DNA from: Moellerella sp963519845
GTDB taxonomy: Bacteria > Pseudomonadota > Gammaproteobacteria > Enterobacterales > Enterobacteriaceae
Assembly (NCBI GenBank): GCA_963519845.1
Contig: CAUQNX010000010.1
Span: 84,392-148,391, forward strand
DNA: 64,000 nt
Reading direction: 5' to 3'
The translations under genes were made by a program, and so were the position numbers. Of this stretch, positions 1 to 8,873 are shown one piece after another (position 1 is the stretch's first letter; the number at the start of each line of letters is the position of its first letter). The notes under the pieces are model-generated. The model had not been told where the DNA came from and made no database searches. It saw only the letters and a program-made list of their open reading frames with translations.

Positions 1-195
1 CTGTTTATCGGTATATTTATCACCAAAACAGTATCTAACCAATAGAAAAAAGATCTCATAATAAGATCTTATATTGAACTCAATTTTTATTTTGTACTAA
101 ATTTCAATTGGTTGGAGTTTAAAGCAAGACGCTAAATCAAATAATGAGTAGCCTGAATAAAAAATGAATATGGTCAGAAAATCTATTTTATTGAT

Positions 196-228
196 AATTA
201 GTCAATAAAAAATCATCATTGGCTAATT
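196..228 (-). terminator. possible terminator downstream of rseC
   Basis: An 11-bp inverted repeat (arms 196-206 and 218-228, one G-U pair) lies about 45 bases past the rseC stop. A second AT-rich hairpin at 51-70 is followed on the minus strand by six T residues. Either could end the rpoE-rseABC transcript. Both stems are AT-rich, so the call is weak. Positions 1-271 otherwise show no gene. Confidence 0.35.
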
Positions 229-271
229 AAGTTCACTTTTATCACTCAACTTGATGAAAACGACAAAATAT

Positions 272-736
272 TCAATTTTCTAGCTGTATCAATGTGGTAT
301 CAGGTGGTAGGCCAATTTGCAGAACAACAGGTTGGAATGCAGAATCCCCTCCCCAGTACTGAGCTATTTTTTTAGCAAATAAAAAGCCCGCTATGCCACC
401 AAGCACGCCAGTTGCAAAAACCCAGAGTTGATCTAATCCATAAAATTGAGAAATAGCTGCCAGTAAAAACAGACCGATCAAGGGAGATAAATAAACCAAC
501 ATTGCCGAACGCAGTAGGCTACCTTCAGGAATACCAACCTCAACTTTTTGACCGACTTCAAGCGGCTGCGTTATCTCCAACTCTAATTGATGCTCGACAT
601 CAGGACCTATTTTATTCAGCACATAGGAGCCACAAGCAGCGCGCGCACTGCAACTGCCGCATCCAGCTGAGGCACCATAGCGCAGTAAAGCACGGCCTTG
701 ATGCCAATGGATAACCGTTGCCCACTCTTTGACCAT
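272..736 (-). CDS. rseC: RseC/MucC family SoxR-reducing/sigma-E modulator
   Basis: This 154-residue inner-membrane protein is the last gene of the rpoE-rseA-rseB-rseC operon. The N-terminus carries the family's cysteine cluster (CGSCSARAACG, about residues 26-36), followed by two predicted membrane helices at about residues 78-118. In E. coli the protein has been linked to positive modulation of sigma E and to reduction of the SoxR iron-sulfur cluster. It starts directly after the rseB stop, which implies co-transcription and probably translational coupling. Length and Cys pattern are normal for the family. Confidence 0.9.
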   Translation of the reverse strand: MVKEWATVIHWHQGRALLRYGASAGCGSCSARAACGSYVLNKIGPDVEHQLELEITQPLEVGQKVEVGIPEGSLLRSAMLVYLSPLIGLFLLAAISQFYGLDQLWVFATGVLGGIAGFLFAKKIAQYWGGDSAFQPVVLQIGLPPDTTLIQLEN

Positions 737-1687
737 CTATTTGCCCCCAAAATAAATACTTGATGCAATTTGCTTAGCTGTGACTAATGGCAGCTCGCCA
801 ATAATAGTCACCTCATATTGACCTTGAGTTACCGTATAAATAGTGCGACGACCTTGACGAATCGGCTGTTCAATAAGTTTACCCTTCCCTGCTTTAGTTA
901 TATTAACCGAAAAGCTAAATAAACCATCACTAAACATCGCCGTTTCTAATTCATCATTTGCCTGAATCGGGCGTCGAGCGCGAGATGTCTCTTCAAATCC
1001 TGGTGGAACCGAACCCACTTGCCATGAAAACGTCGGTTTGTTGATTTTAGGAGCAATCAACAGAGGCGGTAAATTAATTTTGCTCAAATTAATAAGCGAC
1101 TCATTTACCGCTTTACTATCAAATACCGTTGATATCACTCTAAATTGCTCAAGTGTTTCATTATTATTATCAAGCAAGTCAATCCGAAGCGGTAGTTGTG
1201 TCTCTTCATCAATCAGTAAAACATAATTAAATCTTGAACTGTCTTTTGATATAACTCGTATCACTAAACAAGGACGATCACCAAGATGAGTACGCCCCGC
1301 ATCAATAAAATTATAGTACTGAGCTAATTGAGTATAGTCGGCAAAAATGGCTGAGGGCAAATTATCAACAATATGTTGGCCATTGAGGCTAAAAGCATCA
1401 AATCCCGGCTCAAAATAACTGATCAAATTCCCCTGCTGTACTATCTCTCTACGGGATGAGTCCATCTGGATCATTTGAGCGATAGATTTATTATTGACAA
1501 TACTCTGACGATAGCGTGCCGGCACAATATTTTGTGGGCTGATGGTGATAAAGGAGATTTCATATGAGAGATTTTTAGCAGCTCTTCCCATCTCATTTAA
1601 AACGGTTTCAGGACTCGATTGAGCCGCTGAAACCGTTTGAGATGCAAGGCTGCCCACCAAAAATATGGTGGATAACCAATATTTCAT
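737..1687 (-). CDS. rseB: sigma-E regulatory protein RseB/MucB, periplasmic
   Basis: This 316-residue protein is exported by an N-terminal signal peptide (hydrophobic stretch about residues 6-20, cleavage near the SAAQS segment). RseB binds the periplasmic part of RseA, shields it from DegS cleavage, and senses mislocalised lipopolysaccharide or lipoprotein. The MucB/RseB N-terminal fold, with the PETVLNEM and ISYFEPGFDAFS segments, is recognisable and the length is typical. It lies 5 bases after rseA and directly before rseC, so it belongs to the same operon. Confidence 0.93.
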   Translation of the reverse strand: MKYWLSTIFLVGSLASQTVSAAQSSPETVLNEMGRAAKNLSYEISFITISPQNIVPARYRQSIVNNKSIAQMIQMDSSRREIVQQGNLISYFEPGFDAFSLNGQHIVDNLPSAIFADYTQLAQYYNFIDAGRTHLGDRPCLVIRVISKDSSRFNYVLLIDEETQLPLRIDLLDNNNETLEQFRVISTVFDSKAVNESLINLSKINLPPLLIAPKINKPTFSWQVGSVPPGFEETSRARRPIQANDELETAMFSDGLFSFSVNITKAGKGKLIEQPIRQGRRTIYTVTQGQYEVTIIGELPLVTAKQIASSIYFGGK

Positions 1688-1692
1688 TATTA

Positions 1693-2310
1693 CTACTTAG
1701 CCCCAGCATTTGAGATAGGTGGAGTCTCTTTGGTATTGCTGTTCTGTAGAGTTGAACGCCGTTCTATTTCATATTGTTGCAGCATTGAGTTAATGCGCTG
1801 GTTACGTTCCGCAGCTTGATTTTGCTGTTCGTTACCAAAAAGCTGGTCATTCGAAATATTTAAACTAACCGGTGAACCAGCACCAACAGGAACAGTGTTG
1901 AAAACAGAGTATTCAGATTGAGCGTCGACTGGTTGCCCATCTTTATTATATTGCTGAACGCCGACAATCACCGCTAATGATACACATGCTGCCATCCCAA
2001 CTTGAGTTAACTGGCTGGCCCATGGGCGAACTTTTTGCCAAATGGCAGTGACGCCCCAACTTTCAGGTGTTGGCTGAGATTCGAGAACGGCTTGCGGGTG
2101 CATCTGTACAGGTTCGTTTTCTAGCGCCAACGCGACTTGGCTTGCAATATCAAAATGAACAACATCACCGGTATCACCACGTAATGTATCACGGATGAGA
2201 TGATAGCTCTCCCAGCGTTGTTTTAACGCTGAATCTTGCAAGATAGTGCTGATAAGTTCTGGCTCCAGAATTTCACCATCCATCAATGAGGAAAGTTTCT
2301 CTCTTTGCAT
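1693..2310 (-). CDS. rseA: anti-sigma-E factor RseA
   Basis: RseA is a single-pass inner-membrane anti-sigma factor that holds sigma E until it is cleaved by DegS and RseP. The start is placed at the ATG at 2310 because the protein then begins MQREKLSSLMDGE, matching the E. coli N-terminus MQKEQLSALMDGE, and an AGGG ribosome-binding site lies about 10 bases upstream. An upstream GTG at 2340 would add ten residues without family support. One membrane segment follows the cytoplasmic domain (about residues 95-115, LTQVGMAACVSLAVIVGV), then a Gln/Asn-rich periplasmic tail. Confidence 0.92.
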   Translation of the reverse strand: MQREKLSSLMDGEILEPELISTILQDSALKQRWESYHLIRDTLRGDTGDVVHFDIASQVALALENEPVQMHPQAVLESQPTPESWGVTAIWQKVRPWASQLTQVGMAACVSLAVIVGVQQYNKDGQPVDAQSEYSVFNTVPVGAGSPVSLNISNDQLFGNEQQNQAAERNQRINSMLQQYEIERRSTLQNSNTKETPPISNAGAK

Positions 2311-2354
2311 GCCCAAATACCCTTTAGTTATTTTCACCACAGTTATCGATTATG

Positions 2355-2933
2355 TTAGTGCTGTTGGATCAGTGGTTGAACTTTATTATCGATAGCTTCT
2401 CGAGCTCTAAAGATACGCGATCGAACTGTGCCTACTGGACAATCCATAATCTCCGCTATCTCTTCGTAGCTTAGTCCATCTAGTTCCCTAAGAGTGATTG
2501 CCATACGCAAATCCTCAGGAAGAGACTCTATGGTTCGAAAAACCACTTGCTTCAGTTCTTCTGACAACATTAAATTCTCAGGGTTCGAAATTTCTTTTAG
2601 CGCATTGCTGGCTTCAAAATTTTCTACATCACTTGCATCAAGATCCGATGCTGGCGGTCTACGCCCCTGAGCCACTAAATAATTCTTCGCTGTATTTACG
2701 GCGATGCGGTACAACCACGTATAAAACGCACTGTCGCCGCGAAATGAGCCGATTGCACGATAAGCTTTAATAAAGGCTTCTTGTGCGACATCAGGTACAT
2801 CAGCTTGCGGTACGTAACGTGATACAAGGCTCGCAACTTTATGTTGGTATCTAACTACCAACAAATTAAATGCATTTCGTTCGCCTTTTTGTACCTTATC
2901 AACCAACATTTGGTCCGTCTGTTGCTCGCTCAT
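2355..2933 (-). CDS. rpoE: ECF RNA polymerase sigma factor sigma E
   Basis: This 192-residue ECF sigma factor directs transcription of envelope-stress genes. Region 2 (FNLLVVRYQHKV, then the DVAQEAFIKAYRAI and WLYRIAVNTAKNYL segments) and region 4 (LPEDLRMAITLRELDGLSYEE, then GTVRSRIFRARE) are intact and very close to E. coli RpoE. It heads the rpoE-rseABC operon and is divergent from nadB, the standard enterobacterial arrangement. A sigma-E-like promoter upstream (3022-3050) suggests autoregulation. Confidence 0.96.
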   Translation of the reverse strand: MSEQQTDQMLVDKVQKGERNAFNLLVVRYQHKVASLVSRYVPQADVPDVAQEAFIKAYRAIGSFRGDSAFYTWLYRIAVNTAKNYLVAQGRRPPASDLDASDVENFEASNALKEISNPENLMLSEELKQVVFRTIESLPEDLRMAITLRELDGLSYEEIAEIMDCPVGTVRSRIFRAREAIDNKVQPLIQQH

Positions 2934-3021
2934 TTCAGGGTAACTCTCCTGAACTTAGGCTCCACCACATTGTTACTCTTTGTATTGGCCATGTTATCCA
3001 TTTTCCTAAAACAAGCATGAC

Positions 3022-3050
3022 TTTTGAGTTGTGAAAATCACTGAAGTTCA
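3022..3050 (-). promoter_or_regulatory. putative sigma-E-dependent promoter of rpoE
   Basis: On the minus strand a TGAACTT -35-like element (3044-3050) is separated by 16 bases from a TCAAAA -10-like element (3022-3027). This fits the known sigma-E pattern of GGAACTT followed about 16 bp later by TCTGA/TCAAA. The position about 90 bp upstream of the rpoE start suits the autoregulation known in E. coli. It is called from motif and spacing only. Confidence 0.5.
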
Positions 3051-3174
3051 ATTTAATTAAAAAAAATAAAAAAAATACGATTTTTGATGTTGCAAGAATG
3101 CATCGCAAATAGCCTTGGTTCCTCTGATAGGCTAACATGAAACTTCTCAGTTATACTAAAAAAAGCAAATACCT

Positions 3175-4776
3175 ATGACGACTATTACACAGCATTACAC
3201 AGACATACTCATTATTGGTAGTGGTGTAGCGGGCCTTTCTGTTGCCCTGCGTCTTGCGCCCTTCCACCAAGTAACAATACTCAGTAAAAGTACACTTAGC
3301 GAAGGTGCATCATACTATGCTCAAGGAGGAATTGCTGCTGTTTTTGATGATACGGATAGCATTGAATCTCATGTTGAAGATACCTTGGTGGCTGGCGCCG
3401 GGATTTGTGAAAAACAGACCGTTGAATTTATCGCATCAAATGCACGTCACTGTGTTCAGTGGTTGATTGATCAAGGGGTTTTATTCGATACTGAGACCAC
3501 GGATTGCGGCAAAGTCCAATACCATCTGACCCGCGAAGGAGGTCATAGCCACAGACGTATCCTGCATCATGCGGATGCGACGGGAAAAGAGGTCGAAACC
3601 ACGCTCGTCGCCCTCGCAATGGCTCATCCCAATATTACCATCAAAGAGCGCTATAATGCCGTTGATCTGATTCGTTCCGATAAAGTAGGTTTAGCCGGAA
3701 CTAAGCGCGTTGTTGGCGCTTATGTATGGGATCGCAGTCAAGAGCGAGTAGAAACATTCCGCGCTAAAACAGTAGTGCTCGCGACGGGCGGTGCCGCTAA
3801 AGTTTATCAATACACCACAAATCCTGATATCTCATCCGGTGATGGTATCGCTATGGCATGGCGCTTAGGTTGTCGAGTCGCCAATTTAGAATTTAATCAG
3901 TTCCATCCCACTTGTCTCTACCACCCGCAAGCCAGAAACTTTCTGCTAACCGAGGCACTACGCGGTGAAGGTGCTTATTTACGCCGTCCTGATGGTAGTC
4001 GTTTTATGCCCGATTATGATGAACGCGCTGAGTTAGCGCCAAGAGATATTGTTGCCAGAGCTATCGATCACGAGATGAAACGCTTGGGTGCTGACAGCAT
4101 GTATCTGGATATCAGCCATAAACCTACTGAATTTATTCAGAGCCATTTTCCAACAATCTATCAAAAACTACTCACGCTAGGCTTAGATTTAACTCAAGAG
4201 ATGATCCCCATCGTCCCAGCGGCGCACTACACTTGTGGTGGAGTTATGGTCGATCAACGTGGGCAGACTGATATCCCACAACTTTACGCTATCGGTGAAG
4301 CCAGTTATACCGGTCTACATGGCGCTAATCGCATGGCATCCAATTCACTGCTTGAATGTTTAGTCTATGGCTGGTCAGCGGCTGAAGATATTCATCAGAT
4401 TATTGATAATATTGACGAGATCCCTCTTTTGCCAGAGTGGGATGATAGCCGAGTGCATAATTCCGACGAGCAGGTGGTCATACAACATAACTGGCATGAA
4501 CTAAGACTGTTTATGTGGGATTATATGGGAATAGTAAGGACCACTAAGCGGCTCGAGCGCGCCCTACGCCGCATTCACCTTCTGCAACAAGAGATCCTCG
4601 ATTATTATGCCAATTTCCGTATTTCGAATAATTTATTAGAATTAAGAAATCTCGTTCAAGTCGCAGAATTGATGGTGCGCTGTGCACTAGAGCGCAATGA
4701 GAGCCGTGGATTGCACTATAATCTTGATTTTCCGCATCTGGCTGAAAATTCAGGTCCAACCATCTTAGCCCCTTGA
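3175..4776 (+). CDS. nadB: L-aspartate oxidase
   Basis: This FAD enzyme oxidises L-aspartate to iminoaspartate, the first step of de novo NAD synthesis. The 533-residue sequence opens with the FAD-binding Rossmann motif (IIGSGVAGLSVALRLA, about residues 13-28). It continues with the ASYYAQGGIAAVF and HFHPTCLY-type succinate dehydrogenase/NadB flavoprotein signatures (here NQFHPTCLY), and the GEASYTGLHGANRMASNSLLE segment near residue 380. Length is normal. A TATACT -10 element at 3152-3157 is close upstream. It is divergent from rpoE and convergent with trmN. Confidence 0.96.
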   Translation: MTTITQHYTDILIIGSGVAGLSVALRLAPFHQVTILSKSTLSEGASYYAQGGIAAVFDDTDSIESHVEDTLVAGAGICEKQTVEFIASNARHCVQWLIDQGVLFDTETTDCGKVQYHLTREGGHSHRRILHHADATGKEVETTLVALAMAHPNITIKERYNAVDLIRSDKVGLAGTKRVVGAYVWDRSQERVETFRAKTVVLATGGAAKVYQYTTNPDISSGDGIAMAWRLGCRVANLEFNQFHPTCLYHPQARNFLLTEALRGEGAYLRRPDGSRFMPDYDERAELAPRDIVARAIDHEMKRLGADSMYLDISHKPTEFIQSHFPTIYQKLLTLGLDLTQEMIPIVPAAHYTCGGVMVDQRGQTDIPQLYAIGEASYTGLHGANRMASNSLLECLVYGWSAAEDIHQIIDNIDEIPLLPEWDDSRVHNSDEQVVIQHNWHELRLFMWDYMGIVRTTKRLERALRRIHLLQQEILDYYANFRISNNLLELRNLVQVAELMVRCALERNESRGLHYNLDFPHLAENSGPTILAP

Positions 4777-4786
4777 GAGTGATTAA

Positions 4787-4823
4787 AATATCAGCCTGCT
4801 AGGGATCACAGGAGGCTGATATT
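4787..4823. terminator. bidirectional terminator between nadB and trmN
   Basis: Perfect 11-bp arms (4787-4797 and 4813-4823, core ATCAGCCT/AGGCTGAT) enclose a 15-base loop, with a T-rich tail on the plus side and an A-run before the left arm. It lies between the convergent nadB and trmN genes and probably serves both. Confidence 0.7.
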
Positions 4824-4861
4824 TATTTAATTTATGTCCACTATTCTGAGCAACTGTCTTA

Positions 4862-5599
4862 TCAATAGCGTAGATAAAAATCACGTATCCACCCCTCAAA
4901 AGCAGAAGTATAGGTTTTACCATCTGCCTCTTTCAACACCAAGGCATCAATATGACTGAAACAAGCTTGACGGCTGAGCGCCAATAAAACACGGTGATCA
5001 GCAGTAGTCGCTTTATCGCGAACATTTACGCGACTATGTAAATACCAACCGGCTTCAACCGCTTGTTTCTCCACATTTTCTGCAACCTCATAAGGGAGAA
5101 CCAAACAAAATACCCCCTCTGGTGTTAATCGCTTTTGTGCGCAATCCAGTAAACTCTGGTGCGTTAATGTTCCTGTATATCTGGCCTGATCTCTCAGACT
5201 ATCACGACAAGCTACTGCCGGTTCAAAATAGGGCGGATTGCTGACGATTAAATCATATTGATGAGCTGCGCGTTCAACAAAATGGTGAATATCTTCCTGA
5301 TAAACCTGAAGTCTATTCGACCAAGGAGATTCGGCGCAATTTTCCCTTGCTTGAGCCGCAGCATCGGTATCTAACTCAATCGCATCAATATGCAATGTTG
5401 GATTTCGCTGCGCCAACATCAAAGCAATTAACCCACTGCCACAGCCAATATCAAGTGCTCTCTGTTTTTTCTCTACTGGCGCCCATGCCCCCAGTAATAC
5501 GGCGTCGGTTCCCACCTTCATTGCACAGCGGTCGTGTGCGACAAAAAACTGTTTAAAGGTAAAACCACCCTTTCGGTATTGAGCTTTAGACTGATTCAT
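4862..5599 (-). CDS. trmN: tRNA1(Val) adenine-N6-methyltransferase TrmN6
   Basis: This SAM-dependent methyltransferase modifies A37 of tRNA-Val (E. coli YfiC). The N-terminal GGFTFKQFFVAHDRCAMKVG block is almost identical to the E. coli protein. Motif I (ALDIGCGSGLIALML) and the N6-adenine catalytic motif NPPY (in LIVSNPPYFEP) are present. The ATG at 5599 is preferred over one at 5653 because it gives the family N-terminus (MNQSKAQYRKGG) and has an AAAGGCAAAGAAG leader. In E. coli its neighbours are nadB and srmB. Here srmB has been displaced by three inserted genes. Confidence 0.92.
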   Translation of the reverse strand: MNQSKAQYRKGGFTFKQFFVAHDRCAMKVGTDAVLLGAWAPVEKKQRALDIGCGSGLIALMLAQRNPTLHIDAIELDTDAAAQARENCAESPWSNRLQVYQEDIHHFVERAAHQYDLIVSNPPYFEPAVACRDSLRDQARYTGTLTHQSLLDCAQKRLTPEGVFCLVLPYEVAENVEKQAVEAGWYLHSRVNVRDKATTADHRVLLALSRQACFSHIDALVLKEADGKTYTSAFEGWIRDFYLRY

Positions 5600-5763
5600 C
5601 TTCTTTGCCTTTCTCTTTTTGCTTATTTTGAGTGGATTAAGTGTGTCCCGCAACGCATAAATGAGAAATCACTTCATATTTTTATTATATTATTCTCACT
5701 GCGTGAGAATTTAGTTTGAGTATAAAAAATATTATTGCTAGTTTCGACCAAAAGGAAAAAATA

Positions 5764-6495
5764 ATGAATAGCCTTAACCGAGCCTTGAGCATTTTATCTT
5801 ATATCGCTAATTGTGATTCATCTGTCTCTCCACAGCTGATATCCAGTAGCTTAAACATTCCCATTTCAACTGTTTATCGTTTACTCGCAATTCTTATAGA
5901 TTGGGAATTTATTACTTTCGCTAAACAGTATGGAACTTACACCATAGGCGCACAAAGTATCAAAACGCATGATAAATACTATCGCCACAGTTTATTGATG
6001 AAGTCCTCACGACAAGAGATTGAAAGTTTAGCAAAAAAGACTCAAGAAACGGTTGCTATCATTACCTCTAATCTGCGTGAAACTATCTGTGTCGATATGA
6101 TTGAAAGTGAACAGGCTCTGCGATGTTCATTTGTGATTGGCCAAGGAAATACCCTAGTTCGCGGAGCCAGCGCAAAAACATTATTGGCATTTAGGGATGC
6201 CCATTATCAAGCGCTAGTATTTGAGACCCATGCAGATCAATTACAGAATAACCAATTTAAAACGGAACTAGAAATCGAGTTGCAACATATTCAACACCAG
6301 GGATATGGCATCTCAACCAGTGAGATTGATACAGGCGTATTGGGTATTTCGGCACCCATTTTTAAAGGACAAGAGATCCTTGCCGTCGTCTCGCTAATGG
6401 CGCCGGAATTTAGAGTGGCACACCGTTTGGATGAACTGATTAAAGAGACCCAACAAACGGCAAGCAATATTACTAAACTGATTAACTGGGAGTGA
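5764..6495 (+). CDS. IclR family transcriptional regulator
   Basis: This is a winged-helix regulator with an N-terminal HTH (PQLISSSLNIPISTVYRLLAIL, about residues 20-41 from the chosen start) and a C-terminal effector-binding domain (GQGNTLVRGASAKTLLAF and ISTSEIDTGVLGISAPIF). The start is the ATG at 5764 (MNSLNRALSIL), which has an AAAGGA site. An upstream TTG at 5716 would only add a non-family extension. The stop overlaps the hutG start (ATGA-type), so it is likely the local regulator of hutG and gltS. The inducer is unknown; a histidine- or glutamate-pathway metabolite is plausible. Confidence 0.88.
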   Translation: MNSLNRALSILSYIANCDSSVSPQLISSSLNIPISTVYRLLAILIDWEFITFAKQYGTYTIGAQSIKTHDKYYRHSLLMKSSRQEIESLAKKTQETVAIITSNLRETICVDMIESEQALRCSFVIGQGNTLVRGASAKTLLAFRDAHYQALVFETHADQLQNNQFKTELEIELQHIQHQGYGISTSEIDTGVLGISAPIFKGQEILAVVSLMAPEFRVAHRLDELIKETQQTASNITKLINWE

Positions 6496-7415
6496 TGATG
6501 ATAAAAAATTACCTGTGGCAGGGCCGGCAAGATGGCGAAGGGATTGAGCATCAACGCATTCATCAAGTTATGGATAAATCTGTTGCAGCTGAATATGCGC
6601 TGATTGGTTTTGCTTCCGATGAGGGGGTAAAACGAAATAAAGGACGAATCGGCGCCAAAGCAGGCCCTGATGCTATTCGTGCACAACTTGCGGGGCTACC
6701 ACTCCATCAGCCGCTATCTATCTGCGATATAGGCACTGTCTATTGTGATGATGGCCAATTAGAGTTGGCACAGCGTGAACTATCCGATCAATTAATCCGC
6801 CTATTAGAAAATAACAGCACGCCAATTGTCCTTGGTGGCGGTCATGAAGTGGCATTTGCTAGCTTTAATGGTCTGTTTGATTATCTACAAAAAAATGAAT
6901 CAGGTAAAACCATTGGCATTATCAATTTTGACGCTCACTTTGATTTACGCCATAACGAACAAGCCACCTCTGGAACACCATTTTTACAGGCGGCGACACT
7001 TTGCCAGCAATATCAACAACCCTTTAGCTACCTTTGTTTAGGTATAGCCGATCATGCCAATACGCGAGTGCTATTTGAAACGGCAGATCAATTAGCGTGC
7101 CAATATATTCGAGATAAAGATCTGTCGATTGCCAAAATAGATCAGGCCATAGTGCAAATTGAACAATTTATTGCTCAAGTCGATTATCTCTATATCACCA
7201 TTGATTTAGATGTCTTCTCGATGGCGCTTGCGCCTGGAGTTAGTGCCCCTGCAGTTCGTGGTATCAGCACTGAAATATTTGTTCTCTTATTTAATACCAT
7301 TAAAGCCAGCGGGAAAATCCGCTTATTAGATATTGCCGAATGTAATCCGCAATATGATATCGACCAACATACTGCCAAGCTTGCCGCTTATTTGATCTAC
7401 CAATTCTTATTCTAA
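6495..7415 (+). CDS. hutG: formimidoylglutamase (arginase/ureohydrolase family)
   Basis: The predicted reaction is N-formimidoyl-L-glutamate to L-glutamate plus formamide, the last step of one histidine-degradation route. All the binuclear-manganese motifs of the family are present: GGGHE (about residue 114), NFDAHFDLR (about residue 140) and ITIDLDVF with the downstream APGVSAPA segment. Length (about 306) and the N-terminal NYLWQGRQDG segment fit HutG rather than agmatinase or arginase. The start overlaps the IclR stop. ATG codons at 6495 and 6498 are both possible. No hutH, hutU or hutI is in this window. Confidence 0.85.
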   Translation: MMIKNYLWQGRQDGEGIEHQRIHQVMDKSVAAEYALIGFASDEGVKRNKGRIGAKAGPDAIRAQLAGLPLHQPLSICDIGTVYCDDGQLELAQRELSDQLIRLLENNSTPIVLGGGHEVAFASFNGLFDYLQKNESGKTIGIINFDAHFDLRHNEQATSGTPFLQAATLCQQYQQPFSYLCLGIADHANTRVLFETADQLACQYIRDKDLSIAKIDQAIVQIEQFIAQVDYLYITIDLDVFSMALAPGVSAPAVRGISTEIFVLLFNTIKASGKIRLLDIAECNPQYDIDQHTAKLAAYLIYQFLF

Positions 7416-7464
7416 TAAAAAATATATGACTCACTTGCTAAATTAATTACATACAGGAAAGCTT

Positions 7465-8670
7465 ATGACACTACAAATAGACACTATTTCAACTCTGTTG
7501 ATCACCGTACTCTGCTTACTTATGGGAATACATCTAAAAAAGCGTGTTGAGTGGCTTCAGCGTTTTTGTATTCCATCGCCCGTTATTGGTGGTTTTTTGG
7601 TTAGTCTGATTATTTGGTTTTTAAAATCCTTCGAATTGGCTGAAATTACCTTCGATACCAGCATACAAAATTTCTTAATGGTGGCCTTCTTTACCACTAT
7701 CGGTATTGATGGCAGCTTCCGTATTTTAAAAACCGGTGGCCGATTACTCTTCACTTATCTATTTATTTGCTGGTTTATCGTGCTATTCCAAGATACTTTC
7801 GGCGCCGCTCTTGCTCACCTTCTGGGTATTAGCCCTGTGATAGGTATTATGGCGGGTGGCGTATCATTAACTGGCGGCCATGGTGGCGCAGCTGCATTTG
7901 GTCAAATGGCAGAAGGCTTGGGTGTTCAATCCGCTACTGTTGCCGCAATTGCAGCCGCCACTTTTGGTTTGATTACTGGCAGCTTACTAGGTGGACCTAT
8001 TGCCAGCTATTTAATCAAAAAACATAAGGTGAAAATTGACGCCGAAGAGACAGTCGTCAGTCCTAAAATAACTGAGACTATCGCAGGTAAAATTGAATCT
8101 ATTGACGCCCATGCATTTTTGAAAATGTTAGCTTTAATCCTAGGGGTTATGGTTATCGGCCAAATAGCCTCGGCGCAATTTACCGCAGCGACTGGATTTT
8201 CGCTGCCTAGTTATGTGGGCGCCATGATTATTGCTATTATTGTGCGTAATTTAAATGACCAAATTAATATATTTCGTATTCACCAAAAATCGGTCGATCT
8301 GATATCTGAAGTCTCATTGGGTCTATTTTTAACCATGGCAATGATGTCATTAAAAATCTGGCAATTAAGCGAGGTCGCGCTGCCACTATTTATTATTTTA
8401 ATCATCCAAGTCATTGCGTTAGTGTTGATGGTGATCTTCGTTGTATTCCGCTTACTGGGTAAAAACTATGATGCAGCGGTGATGTGCTCTGGCCTAATGG
8501 GGCACGGATTAGGCGCAACACCTAATGCGATGGCCAATATGTCATCTGTCTGTGAGCGCTATAAATTAGTTTCAGTCAAAGCCTTTATGATAGTGCCCTT
8601 AAGTGGTGCCGTTTTGATTGATTTAGTGGGTATCCCTTATCACACATGGTTAATTAATTTATTAAGCTAA
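7465..8670 (+). CDS. gltS: sodium/glutamate symporter GltS
   Basis: This 401-residue inner-membrane transporter has about ten hydrophobic segments. It matches GltS through the N-terminal IPSPVIGGFLVSLI segment, the GVSLTGGHGGAAAFG pore-loop signature (about residues 130-145) and the related GLMGHGLGATPNAMANM loop in the second half (about residues 348-364). It moves glutamate with sodium. It sits 49 bases after hutG behind an AGGA site and ahead of a strong terminator, so IclR-hutG-gltS forms a small glutamate-centred unit. Confidence 0.93.
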   Translation: MTLQIDTISTLLITVLCLLMGIHLKKRVEWLQRFCIPSPVIGGFLVSLIIWFLKSFELAEITFDTSIQNFLMVAFFTTIGIDGSFRILKTGGRLLFTYLFICWFIVLFQDTFGAALAHLLGISPVIGIMAGGVSLTGGHGGAAAFGQMAEGLGVQSATVAAIAAATFGLITGSLLGGPIASYLIKKHKVKIDAEETVVSPKITETIAGKIESIDAHAFLKMLALILGVMVIGQIASAQFTAATGFSLPSYVGAMIIAIIVRNLNDQINIFRIHQKSVDLISEVSLGLFLTMAMMSLKIWQLSEVALPLFIILIIQVIALVLMVIFVVFRLLGKNYDAAVMCSGLMGHGLGATPNAMANMSSVCERYKLVSVKAFMIVPLSGAVLIDLVGIPYHTWLINLLS

Positions 8671-8707
8671 TTTTCACCTCTCTATTTCATCCGATAAAGA
8701 GTATCTC

Positions 8708-8741
8708 AAAGACGTCTTAACTTAGCTTAAGGCGTTTTTTT
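8708..8741 (+). terminator. rho-independent terminator after gltS
   Basis: A 13-bp stem (arms 8708-8720 and 8727-8739, two G-U pairs) with a six-base loop runs into seven T residues. It isolates the inserted IclR-hutG-gltS unit from srmB. Confidence 0.8.
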
Positions 8742-8873
8742 ATTCTGTATAACAGCTTCAATAATGATCCCCTCCGACAGACAAAACAGGTACAATACAG
8801 GTTACGGTAGATATTTTCAGGTGAACTATTTAAATAACCTGTTTATAATCAGCGCCCCAAATAGAGGTATATA

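Noticed and set aside
2935..3138. Open frame of 67 codons upstream of rpoE on the minus strand
   Set aside because: It spans the promoter region, including the sigma-E-like elements, and has no family features or ribosome-binding site.
6495..7415. Agmatinase or arginase in place of HutG
   Set aside because: The N-terminus and overall length fit formimidoylglutamase better, though substrate specificity cannot be proven from sequence alone.
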